This document shows, piece by piece, positions 21,370 to 32,077 of a DNA stretch of 55,080 nucleotides; positions within the stretch are counted from its first letter, which is position 1; each line of letters begins with the position of its first letter. The DNA lies in NCBI GenBank assembly GCA_002633005.1, contig NMRA01000473.1, forward strand, positions 130,391-185,470, read 5' to 3'. The notes beneath the pieces are model-generated. The model had not been told where the DNA came from. It worked only from the letters and a program-made list of their open reading frames with translations, and searched no databases. This DNA comes from Phoronis australis (taxonomy: Eukaryota > Phoronida > Phoronidae). A program made the translations under genes and the position numbers.

Positions 21370-23239
21370 GTTTGTGATTATTTTAATGATTATTCCATGT
21401 TTATTCTACTGATGCCTGTTAACTGCGGTACTCGCCGATGTCGACTTGTTGTGCTGGTGTTATGATACTTGACATAGCACTCGGGATCTTTTCGTACATC
21501 AAAGCAGTATTATTGTTTGGAATGATTTCTAACAGGTTTATCAGTGACAGTTACATCAATCAATGCTGAATGTTTATGCTGTCAACTCAATATTGGTTAG
21601 TGAGTTAAGATTACAGGCCAATGGCAAAGGGTACGTGACAAATACCCATCAGACCATTTGTTTACTCCCTATCCTATGTCTTCCGGAAATCTATTACACG
21701 TTGAAATGGTAATCTATCATGTCTGTTTTCACGTGACCTTTGTATTTTAGGTTTGAGGGCTTGTACCGTGCAAAGGAGATATGCAGCGCTTCTGCACCGT
21801 CCCAGAATGGACAAAAATTAGTTTTTACTAAGCATTTGACTGCAGCTAACCAGCAAGATCTTCCCATACAGTGCAGATCTGTTGTCAATGCCTACTTTCT
21901 ATATCGGAGACAACAAACAAAGCCTTTGAAAAGCAATAGCTATTTTTAAAGAATGGTATTTAAGTCTTTTTGTTAATTTATTTATTCAGGTCCTTAGCGG
22001 GTGATTGGCATAGGGGGTGGGGTTGTAAAATTTGGTGCAACTGGTGTGTGGAAATAACAGGTAATTGTGTCTGGGGGAAAGAGAAATGTGAGGTAATTCT
22101 TAACCTTCATGAACTTCCTTCAAGTTTATTTCATGAAACTGTTTTGCTATCAATTGTAAACCCCTAAAAATATTTTACATTTTCTGAATTCTCAGTGACT
22201 GAATAGTCCAAACTCATGCCTAGAAATGTTGCAAGTGGATTATAAATTCAAATGACTGCTATTTTTTGTGAAAATTGCATTTTTGATGGTGCCTTAAGGT
22301 TTGTAATTACTCTTAAACAACAGAAAGACAAGTGATGCGTTTAAAGAATTTTTATGGCTACGAATGAAAAATAAAGACGCATTTTTATACAATACTTATT
22401 ATATACACCATTGCTTTCTGAAAATAGTAATTATTTAATTTTGTGTGAAATTGTAGAGCAGACACCATATCATATTTTTGAAAAACACGGTAGCATGTTG
22501 GACCCAACCTGAAGTACTTAATTATTCGTGACAATTTAAGGCCACTTCAAGCCGCAACATAGACAAGCTTAGTTACTCCTTTCTCTTCCCACAGCATTTC
22601 CACACCCCAGCAGTGCTGCATGGCACAATGTACAAGTCAATGGCCCTAGAGAAATGTGAACCGCAGTACTAAGTTAAGCATAAGACAATGTGCCAGTGGA
22701 TAGTGGATTGTTTTTGCATGAAGAGGAACTATATTTGACTGCTACACAAGTCAGTCTCGTTGGTGAGGATACCCTTTCATAGGCAATGAGTCATGTGCGG
22801 ACAATAGCATATTTCCTTTCTTAGAAGAAACATGAGGGACTGAAGCTAAAGAAGACTTAGTGACAGTCCGGTACAGTTCAGGGTCATATTTTGGGCACAA
22901 AACGAGTCAAGTGATATGCTGTTGTGTTTACCTTCAAGGATCTAATTGTGGATGTTATTGAGACTGAATGAGGTTACATGAAGGAAAGCCACGTGCCGAG
23001 ACTGGACCTTTGTTACAAGCGCTTCTATAGGCCATTGAAACTAGATCCCAGTGAAAAAAAAAACAAAAGCATCTGTTATAAATACCTGTCCTTTCTCACT
23101 GAGTGACATTAACTTTTCCTTTCAGAAGAAAGGCTTTATACTAATGGCTAGAAACTTTTCAGTTTGGTACATATTATGGGGAAACGACATTCAGTGACTG
23201 CATCGATTGTCTTATTGTCAGTAGAAAGCCCGTTAAGGT
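21370..23239. other. No recognised gene
   Basis: A plus-strand frame of about 69 codons (21740-21949) follows the promoter-like copy but resembles nothing known. Otherwise AT-rich non-coding sequence. Confidence 0.35.
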
Positions 23240-24643
23240 TATCTCCAACCTTATTTAGTTGCCTCCATTGTAACTCGTAGATCAAAAAAACTAAGCTTTG
23301 TCAACTAGTAAAAGTATATATTTTCTGAAAGAACAAAGACCAGGAAATATAAATATACTTTTTGTATTAACGTTCCATTATTATTTTTACGTAAAAACCT
23401 TTCTAAGTCAAAATTTCATTTTTAAGAAAGGTACATTCATTGCAAAATAACCCCTCGGTCGATTTTAATGAAACCTTTTTCAAATAAAAATTTCACCAGT
23501 TACCTCAAAAAAATTAGGAATTTTCGATTAGTCGGTTCGTTTGGTTTCTATGACAAATCAACGCGCAAAACGTATGGTATTTTTGAAAAAAAATTGAAGT
23601 CGCTATTCGTCTTTGGCATATTACGCAAAAGCTAGACCTTTATATCAAATATTCTAACAGGGTTTTTGAGATTGATGACTAAATATTGAGTATGGAAAGT
23701 GTCAGCGAAATCCATCAAGCCGTTTTTGAGAACTAGTGTTCCTAAGTTCAACTAAAGTGGAGTTGCCAAAACCGAGAAAAAGCCGATTAAACTGGGACAA
23801 GTGAAAATCTCAAAGTCTTCGGTTAAATATTCGGTGAAAACTTGTTTTCGGTACACATAACATATACAATCCTTAACTGTGTTAGCTATTTAAACGTTCA
23901 TTCGCAATGTCAACTGATTTTGCAGTGCGTAACTAACTTAATTATCATTAAAACCTCAAATAGACGTATCGTTCCCAGCCAACGTATACTGTTGCTTACG
24001 TCCTACTTTCTAAGTAGGCCACAGTGCATAGCCTGTACACGTCACGTGTTGGGAGAATGGTACGAAACTAAGTAAGAAATGGATTACAAAAACCGAATCG
24101 GTGGTTAAAGTATGTCGTTAGCATGAGATCGAAACATCGAAAAGTCAACTTATTAATTGAATTAAGGAATTAGGGTGAGGATTTATCTCTTTTCGCAACT
24201 TTCTGGGTTCATGACCACAGCGGCCTGAAGCGATTCGTACTGGCAATCGTTTTCAACGCCAACGGTCGTATGCATGTAGACGCACAACTCCCTACTACGT
24301 TTTGTCTTTGTTTTCCTCGGCGCCATTCTATCATAACTACACCTCGTTGGCTCAATGTTATGGCGACTTTGTGAATGAAAGGGCTGAGGGTATACGAAGC
24401 TGTTCTGTACCTGGCGGAAGATTCGATTTAATTGAAAGCCCTTTAACCTTTAAGCTTGGATAAATAGTAAACGAATATCCACGCGGATGTGCGGTTACAA
24501 GGTGGTTCTGCTAACTCTTTTTTTCTCGCTACGCGGTATATATTTTGTATTTGAAGTTCCCCGAGAATGAAGATAATGTATTTTTCTAGACACAAGTGAA
24601 ATGTTGTAAAAACGGCCAATTTTTGTGAATAAGGTTGGAGATA
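23240..24643. mobile_element. Possible 1.4-kb non-coding DNA element with 16-bp terminal inverted repeats
   Basis: TATCTCCAACCTTATT at 23240-23255 recurs as its exact reverse complement at 24628-24643. Homology does not clearly extend further inward and no target-site duplication is seen, so this could be chance or an unrelated pair of repeat ends. Confidence 0.3.
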
Positions 24644-25763
24644 TGTTACACTTCGATGATCGATAAATTTTTCATCAACAGGCGAGTTTGTCACTAATTA
24701 TTGAAACCACAATATTGCTTCAGTTTTAAAGCCCCATACAGTGCAGCTGTGCTTATTCTTTGTAAAGCTGAAATGATTACCGAATACGCTTGCGACTTGT
24801 CATTTTCCTGTTGACCTATAGAAATGTGCAGCGAATTTCTCTTTGTTTGCATTTGATTTGTTTGTGTGTGTAATTATTTTTAGAGCTTTCTTAAGAAGGC
24901 CTTTGAACAATTTTAAGTTTGATGTTAACTTGCCTCCTGAACAAAAGTTCTACATGCAAGAAATGTATGTTTTCAATTGTAGCTAGCTGGATAAGAATCT
25001 GCTATGCACAAGATTCGAGAATAAACAATTATCAGTGTACTTAAAAACAAAATGGCAAACTGAACAACCTCATACATACAAAGAAACAACATTGTTAAAA
25101 ACAATTGTAATTTTCTCAATGCAACGGAGTCCATAATCAGGCACATCAAGGGCTGACTTTCTGAATTAGGTTAATTCTCTCAGCTTATTGCTGAAGGATT
25201 GCTTTTCACTTTGTCCAAAGGTAAAATAGAAGGTCAGGCGGCTGGTTTCAGTCGTTTTCTCTCCCCTGTAACAGAATAGTCAGAGAAATATTAGACGTTT
25301 CATCTTCATGACACCTAAAATGTGCTTCTGATCTTCAAAAGTAAAATTCATTCTAGGTGTCAATTTTTATGCCAATGCGATGTTAAGACATTTACTGAAT
25401 AGCTTATTCATGTTAATTCAGTAACTAATCTTGTAGTCCTTGGGTTGGGGTCCGCTATGAAATAAGGAAACTCAATCATCTAGAGAATTTTATTGGGCAC
25501 AGTATAGTTTTTAAGCGAAACTGCTGTGAAAAAGTCAACCTTGAGTTCTGAGCGTCACGTACCATACACCTCTCATATTGGGCGCACTCCCACTCAGGAC
25601 AATATGTGAATATGTGCTGCTAGCCTACCCGGCATCCGAGTCCAGGGTGAGTTTCCAAATAGAAACACTTAGTTCCACTCAATAAACCCGTTATTCAGTG
25701 GGGTAACAGGTGGGGATAACATCACCGAACGATGTCGATAGAAACTGATTGCTAAAAACTTAC
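24644..25763. other. No recognised gene
   Basis: Unique-looking AT-rich sequence. No repeat or coding homology recognised. Confidence 0.35.
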
Positions 25764-25975
25764 CAAGTAACGTTGCGTTGTGTAGTATCCCAATGGAAAT
25801 GCATAGAGCACACACGGGGCTTCGGCATCCACACACTTTTTGTCAGTTGGTTGACCCTTTTGACCGCAATTCTCCACGAATGTAGTAACCTTAGGTCTTT
25901 TGGGAATTTGTGGCCACCTGTCGAAGACTAGCACCACGGAAAATAGCAATAATAAGGCTTAGCGGGACGACGCAT
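25764..25975 (-). pseudogene. Possible leader (signal-peptide) exon with a disrupted start
   Basis: On the minus strand a frame after a TAA at about 25961 reads LLLLFSVVLVFDRW followed by a Cys-containing region (ENCGQKG, KKCVDAEAPC) and ends at a strong donor TTG|GTAAGT at 25764. The hydrophobic run looks like a signal peptide core. An ATG at 25975 (ATGCGTCGTCCC) lies just upstream but in another frame, so a 1-base indel, an error or an unannotated splice separates start and leader. The diverged third copy of the promoter-like segment sits just upstream at 26035-26092. It may be the damaged first exon of a receptor-like gene. The donor is phase 0 in this frame, unlike the lectin exons, which weakens a direct link. 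Confidence 0.35.
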
Positions 25976-26034
25976 TTTGATAATTCCGTCTTTTTACCAG
26001 CCGTTTACATGCAGACAGCGACGCATGCGCAATT

Positions 26035-26092
26035 CAATCACCACTAGTACAGCAGCGACAACGCGAGGAGAATTCCCAAAATAGTCCCATTG
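26035..26092 (-). promoter_or_regulatory. Diverged third copy of the promoter-like segment
   Basis: Read on the minus strand it starts CAATGGGACTATTTTGGGAA and includes GTACTAGTGGTGATTGAATT, matching the first 65 bp or so of the copies at 1-195 and 21183-21369. Similarity fades downstream, where an ATG and a hydrophobic leader-like frame begin. Confidence 0.45.
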
Positions 26093-27049
26093 ATTTCACA
26101 CCGCTCTCTGGCACTAACCTGACTACCGCAACTCCTGAATGTCTTCTTGTATGGTCTGTAAGTAGTTATATGAGCTTTATTGTCGTGGGCTAGCGGACAA
26201 ACATCCAGTGTTGTAATGGGGCGTAAGCGCACGTAGGCGCAGCCAACAATTTTTTTGCGTTTTAACGTAGCGCCTACTCACCGTAAGTTACGGAATAGTA
26301 GACCGTACTGAACGTAGTTGCAGCCAACCACCTTTTTACATTTTAATTTAGTGTCTACGCGCTGTTACGGCCCTGTTAGCCAAAGTCAGTTAAAACTTCA
26401 TATAAAACGATTAGAAATGGTTTATTAAACTGAACTCCCGGCCGACAGCACAACTTGCACACTAAAAAGCAAAACCAGAAAGACGCTCATGAGAGCTCAG
26501 AACAAGTCAGCTGTCGCGAATTTGCGATGCGAGTTGCGTCTCGCGTGAAATAGTGTTTAACAATAAGAGTAACACAACAGTAGTAACAGCGCCGTAAGTG
26601 ACGTCATAGTGGGACGTAGTCTCGATACGTAGCTTACGGCGTCAATGCGCTCCGCTGACGACAGCATTGTTGTCGAACATCTCGGCGCCGACACGCGACC
26701 ACCAGGCATACATGTATGCTCACCAAATAATAGAATTTTTATTAATATTTCAAGATAAAGAAACAGTTATGGTGTCCTAAAATAGTTAGATTAAGGCACA
26801 GGCGCTCGAATTTCCCGATGACTCACAATCATATATAAGAAACATTTAAATTCACGAAGACCTGCGATCATGATTAACTGCACTTAATTATGTGAACTGA
26901 TTAAATGTTTGTTGTTTTGTGGCTTGTATTTACATAAGTGTTGGAAATATTCAGGCAACCTTTTTATAAAATAATGGGTTTTGCATAAGCAAACAAGATT
27001 TTTTTTGGAAAAATTAGGAAAAATTCGAAAAAAAAATCAAATATCTCAC
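26093..27049. other. No recognised gene
   Basis: Contains a CpG-containing stretch at about 26220-26700 with several CGTAG/CTACG motifs, but no coding homology. Confidence 0.35.
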
Positions 27050-27457
27050 AATATTCAAATTTTCAAAACTTAAAAACGTAAATTTTGACCATATAGAAAC
27101 CTTATTTTTCAGAAAACTTAAGTTTTCCGTACATGAAAAACTAAGTTTTCTGAAAAAATTATGAAGTGCAGAAAACTTAAGTTTTTAAAATTTGAAAAAC
27201 TTGAGTTTTGTGATAAACTTAATTTATCAGTAAAACTTAAGTTTTGATATCATGAAAAACTAAAGTTTTCATCAGAACTTTTACTTGAATCTTAAGTTTA
27301 TTTGTGAAAATTTAAGTTTTATATTTGAAAAAAATTAAGTTTTCCGAAAAATTTAAGTTCTCTCAAAAACTTATTAAGTTTTAAAAACTTAAATTTCTTT
27401 AAAAACGTAAGTTTTTCGTTAGAACTAAATTTTAACTTAAGTTCATTTTTGTAAGGG
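27050..27457. repeat. Second array of degenerate palindromic AAAACTTAAGTTTT units
   Basis: About 400 bp of imperfect CTTAAG-centred palindromes. It ends with CTTAAGTTCATTTTTGTAAG, the same boundary as the array at 16440-16713, and is immediately followed by the Penelope-like fragment. Confidence 0.75.
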
Positions 27458-27499
27458 AATAAAAACAGCAACAGATTTAAACCGGCTTGATATGTTTTT

Positions 27500-28150
27500 G
27501 GGCTAGATTTGATTCTAATGTTAAAGAACTTACAAGAAATTTGCAAAAGAATGGCTATCCCCTGGAATTAGTCAATAGCAAGACATCAACGTAACCCTGA
27601 TGATATTCATCCTGTAGACAAAACTAACTTCAAGTACTTTAAAATACCATATGTTGGTTTTTACGCCAAGATTGCTCAACGAAAACTCAACAAATTGGTG
27701 AATTATTACTGTTTTAACTTAAGAGTTGTGTTAACATTCAAGTCTCTAAAACTTGTCTAATTTATTTAAACGTAAGGACAAAATGCCTACGAGTCCAGGG
27801 TAGTGTACAAATTTATCTGTGCTGGATGTGGCTCCAGTTCTATAGGCGAAACTATTCGCCATTTGAGAACCCGGACCAGGGAGCATCTAAATTCTGACGG
27901 AGGTTCACATATTAATATTCATCTGCAGAGCTCCAATCATCGTTATCAGCAATTCTCTTTCAATGACTGCTATAATAAACCAAGCAGAAACAACAAAGGA
28001 GCTTAAAATTCGTGAGGCTCTACACATCAGTTGGTGCAAGCCCAGTCTAAATAGCCAACTGGCACACCACATACTCCCTATAACAGACCGTGTCTGTGTT
28101 TCATTACTTGTTGTTGGGGTAGCAAGGTGGCCACTGTGTTTTTCTTTTCT
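27500..28150 (+). pseudogene. Penelope-like retroelement fragment with GIY-YIG endonuclease
   Basis: Plus-strand frames give a KNGYPLELV-like segment (frames broken), YVGFYAKIAQRKLNKLV (end of the reverse transcriptase region), then VYKFICAGCGSSSIGETIRH, LRTRTREHL, SSNHRYQQFSFND and LKIREALHISWCKPSLNSQL. The CAGC...S.IGET.RHL.TR..EHL pattern is the GIY-YIG domain of Penelope-like elements, including the CCHH-type insert. Several frame changes and stops make it inactive. The element's 3' end faces the 3' end of the truncated gypsy fragment at 28278. Confidence 0.87.
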
Positions 28151-28277
28151 TCTGATGATGGTATTTCAATAAACGACACCAAAACATGTCAACCTGGTTT
28201 AAATCCGTTGTTGTTTTTATTAACATATTACTTCAGCTTGCTCTTGTTCAGCTTGAGTCTAAGCTCTCTGCAGCGGT

Positions 28278-29780
28278 TTAACAAGGTTTGAAGGCAAGTT
28301 CGTGTTTCTGACTAGTACCCGCATCTGTGACACCTGTACCATAGACAATAACATCATCTGCTATGACTACAAAATTGTCAACGCCTTCTAGGCACTGGTA
28401 AAGGTAACCCTGGAATTCTTCAGGACTAGATAATAGACTGAAAGGCGTTCGACACCAACGCATTCTTTCCCATGGAGTCTAAGAAGTCATTGGCAAGCCA
28501 AATGTTTCGCCGACTTGCAAAAAACCGTCCTTGGCATCGACGACCGAGAACGTTCTTGCCCTCGTCAGCTCTAGGGCGACATCTTCATCAATCGGGATCG
28601 GGTACTGGTTTCGCTTTCATTGCCTTGTTTAAGGAACCTGGGTCGAGGCACACTCGAATCTTGTTTGGCAAGCTAACAACAGTCATACTGCTGATCCATG
28701 GCGTTGGCTGACTCACTTTGGCTAGGAAACCCATTTTGATTAATTCGTCAAGTTTCTGTTTCACGTTTGCTGTCAGAGGTACTGGTACTCAACATCTGGC
28801 ATTCTGGACAAGTTTAACAATGGAGCCTGTCTCAATATCAGGAGAGCCTGACGGCTTTCCCACACTAGTGAGCACATCGGCATACTCGGACAGGATTTTT
28901 CCATTGGATGTTGTGTCACTGTCGGATGATGAGAGTCACTAGCATCAGTCAAAACGTGGAAACAAACTTCCTTTATCACGTTGTTGGATACGGTACAGCT
29001 GATAAACGTTGTGCCCAAAGGTGATCTAATATGGGAACATTCAAAGGGAGTTATGTTCATTTCCGGCAGTGACGGAGGTTTTGCCGTAATCAGCTTTAGT
29101 GGGTAACATTGAATGTGGCAACTAGGTTTATCGGCACAGGAAGGGAAATTGGGTTGCCTTGCAGTGCGTGCATTTAGAACATTGTGGTGTACTGCGACCT
29201 CCTTTAAGCCTTGGTCACAACCCGCCGTACGTGCAAGTGCGTGCTGTCTACGTGTAAAAACGTGGGGGAAATTTGGCGATCCGTACGTGGCAAGTACGGC
29301 CTCCGTGCGTTTTGGTGAATACGCAGGAGAACGCAGACACGACGTAGCACTTTTAGTGCATGCANGATCTAATATGGGAACATTCAAAGGGAGTTATGTT
29401 CATTTCCGGCAGTGACGGAGGTTTTGCCGTAATCAGCTTTAGTGGGTAACATTGAATGTGGCAACTAGGTTTATCGGCACAGGAAGGGAAATTGGGTTGC
29501 CTTGTAGTGCGTGCATTTAGAACATTGTGGTGTACTGAGACCTCCTTTATCGGTTGACACAGTGTATATACTGTCACCATTGTTGGGGCTCTCATAAAAG
29601 CCGTTCACTCTATGCACTTGTGGTTGACGGGGCTTCTGTTGCGAATGTGTAGACTATTTTCAAGCAAGTGGCTTGCTTTGTCTGCACACCTATGGAAAGT
29701 GATTGCCTTTTCCACATTTGTCACATTTGTGACCATAGGGCGGATACTGCTTAGGCTTGTGAGGCTGACCACAGACCTTC
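28278..29780 (-). pseudogene. Ty3/gypsy retrotransposon fragment 3: zinc knuckle, protease and reverse transcriptase
   Basis: Reading the minus strand from 29780: CGQPHKPKQYPPYGHKCDKC and GKGNHF (retroviral-type zinc knuckle at the end of gag), a protease-linked region (PLKLITAKPPSLPEMNITPF), then SDVFTGVGKPSGSPDIETGS, LIKMGFLAKVSQPTPWISSM, NKIRVCLDPGSLNKAM, FSVVDAKDGF and RTPFSLLSSPEEFQGYLYQC ending in VVIADDVIVYGTG. The last is the catalytic xxDD box of the reverse transcriptase. The element is broken by several frameshifts and stops, and is truncated after the palm domain. It contains a duplicated block and an N base (see the duplication at 29023-29550). Confidence 0.88.
29023..29550. repeat. 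185-bp direct duplication around an N, inside the gypsy fragment
   Basis: The segment starting GATCTAATATGGGAACATTC at 29023 recurs at 29366, directly after the N at 29365, with only a few differences across about 185 bp. The first copy is interrupted after CCTCCTTTA by a segment (29206-29364) with CCGTACGTGCAAGTGCGTG; the second copy continues without it. This is best explained by two haplotypes, with and without a small insertion, joined in the assembly. Confidence 0.75.
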
Positions 29781-31221
29781 CAACGAAACTGAAGGCTTAC
29801 TTCTTCCAAAACATCCAAACCAACTTAAATTTTTTTTTTTGGAAATATCATGGTAAAAAGTTTAGTAAGGAACGTCCCGCACAGGAATAAACAAACAGTG
29901 ATGGTGTGGCATTCATTACCCAGTGACCAAGTGGATGCACGCGCGCCTTCTCTTTAAAAACTGCATCATACGGCGTTTTTTGGACAGGCATTGAGGGAAA
30001 ACGATTTCACATTTAGTGTTACAAAATCGCCACTGTCTCAGAACACTAATTCTTTACGAGCGATACACGGAGAGATATGAGGCTTTGAAGCCATTTTGAT
30101 CAACATAACATTTAAAGTACAAATAATACCATAGTTTTTTAAACATGGCGACAAATATTTGTGGAATCTTGTGAGTGCAAGGCGTAGGTCCTCGTTTGGT
30201 GTAGATACGCCTCTTGTTTTATCTTTCTTGTTTGCCCATAAGTAAACACGCTGTGCTAGCTGAGAATGCCTCATGTAGAACATGCCCTACCTCCATGTAT
30301 TTGAATGCTAGAATACGGACCCGTTATTCAGGGAATTAGCTGGACGCTACACTCACGCAGGCAGGACTTTCTTTACTTTCACAGTCGCTCTCAGAGTTCA
30401 ATCGTGTGACAGTTTTACTGTGACAGGGATCGGCATGGGGCCCCTGTAGTCGTGGGGGATAGGGCAAGTGCCCTAGTACTCCGTGTGGCAAAGATGGCAC
30501 AAGAGAAAAGTGTAATTATGATATAGACCAATCGTTTTGCTTGTATCTGGAACGCATGCACAAACATGTGGTAGATATATTGCGTGCACCTAAGGTGCAC
30601 CAAAATATTACCCGTGGAACGCTGAAATTAAATTAACGAGTAGCGAGAATATTGAGAAAGGGGGAACATTAGGTACGGGTAAAATCGGGATGGGGGGACA
30701 TAGGAACAGGGAAATTTATGGATCAGGGAACATCGAGCCATCTGCAATAAATCTCAAACATAATCATTTCATGGCGTTTTTCATGTTATATAAGTAATTT
30801 TGGTGTGAGCGCTGCCGTACTGACACCATGTGACTTCATCGGTGCCTTCCTGTTGGTCGCACTACGCGAGGTAATGTTGTCGGTCTTACCCACAAGGGTG
30901 GAGTAACGTTCTAGCGTGTCAAAAAAATTTCGACATGTAGCCTGGCAAATCCGTTGCTCCATTGAAGCATTTTCTCGAAATTGACAGTTTGCGAAAGGTT
31001 AATTGTTTGACTGAGGCAGATTACACGCGTGTAACTTGCTTTGTGTGTAGGCCAAAGTGTTTTTAAACGAGTATCTTTTTCCGCGTTTTAATGTGCTTAG
31101 TCAACGGGTAGTTTTTTTTAATCTACGCGCACTTTTATTCAGTTCATATAGTCCAATCACGTTCGTGCTCTGAACTTAATTAATTAAGAGCGGAATGATG
31201 ATCGTTTAAGAACTAAACTTT
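29781..31221. other. No recognised gene
   Basis: May start with degraded gag sequence of the gypsy element (29780-29900). The remainder is AT-rich and unassigned. Confidence 0.35.
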
Positions 31222-31656
31222 AGCATAGATTAAGCAAAAGAACACGTAGATTAAACAAAAGAACACGTAGATTAAGCAAAAGAACACGTAGATTAAGCAA
31301 GAGAACACATAGATTAAGCAAAAGAACTCGTAGATTAAGTAAAAGAACACGTAGATTAAGTAAAAGAACACGTAGATTAAGTAAAAGAACACGTAGATTA
31401 AGTAAAAGAACACGTAGATTAAGTAAAAGAACACGTAGATTAAGTAAAAGAACTCGTAGATTAAGTAAAAGAACACGTAGATTAAGCAAAAGAACAAGTA
31501 GATTAAGTAAAAGAACACGTAGATTAAGGAAAAGAACACGTAGATTAAGCTAAAGAACACATAAATTAAACAAAAGATCACGTAGATTAAGCAAACGAAC
31601 TCGTAGATTCAGTAAAAGAACTCGTAGATTAAGTAAAAGAACACGTAGATTAAGCA
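31222..31656. repeat. 21-bp minisatellite, ~20 copies
   Basis: Head-to-tail copies of AGATTAAGYAAAAGAACACGT with point differences such as CTCGTAG for CACGTAG. Because 21 is a multiple of three, long frames stay open on the minus strand (LIYVFFY-type and LNLRVLL-type repeats). I do not consider these genes. It lies about 140 bp 3' of the WSC exon at 32077-31796, in the presumed intron. Confidence 0.95.
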
Positions 31657-31795
31657 CATGTCAACACACAAAAACTTATTAGTCGTTTAAGAACCCTTTG
31701 GCGCTTCATAGCTTCGGGTGGACTTCGCTTCAGAGCATGGGAAGAAAAACTAGTCAGTGCATTGAAGATCGCTTGCGCATATCTATCATACTCAC

Positions 31796-32077
31796 AGAAA
31801 GTCCACATCACCCGAATCACGTCTGATGACGACGTCGTGGTTGCTGAGAAACCATTGTTTCGGTAGACATTACATTCTGCGTCGTTTACCTTCATCACAC
31901 CCTCCGTTGTGTTATCGAGACAAAAACATGAAGAATCAGGGATATATCCACTGAAATGTTTACCAATAAGTTTGCACTGTTGCCTACACTCTCCCATCCA
32001 GACAGACGACTTGGAAAATACCTTCATGACTGCATTCATGTTTTGTATGCGAAAACATCCAACATAATGTCTTAGTT
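31796..32077 (-). CDS. WSC-like domain exon
   Basis: The 282-bp exon has acceptor CTCTTCTTTTCAG and donor TGTGAGTA, phase 1 at both ends. It encodes HYVGCFRI, WMGECRQQCKLIGKHFSGY, SSCFCLDN and VNDAECNVY, the first six cysteine positions of a WSC domain. The last two cysteines (usually C.PG and CGG) are not present; the tail SATTTSSSDVIRVMW takes their place. So the domain is degenerate at its C-terminal end or the donor is placed slightly differently. It splices in frame with the CCP exon upstream (CKELRHYVGC) and with the WSC exon at 12288, but that would need a 19.5-kb intron. Confidence 0.77.

Noticed and set aside
28140-28185. CTGATGA motif after the Penelope-like element, suggestive of a hammerhead ribozyme
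   Set aside because: The required downstream GAAA and pairing stems are not visible; the motif alone is too short.
31213-31581. Long minus-strand frames of repeated LIYVFFY and LNLRVLL
   Set aside because: They come from a 21-bp tandem repeat that is open in several frames by arithmetic; there is no start context or splice evidence.
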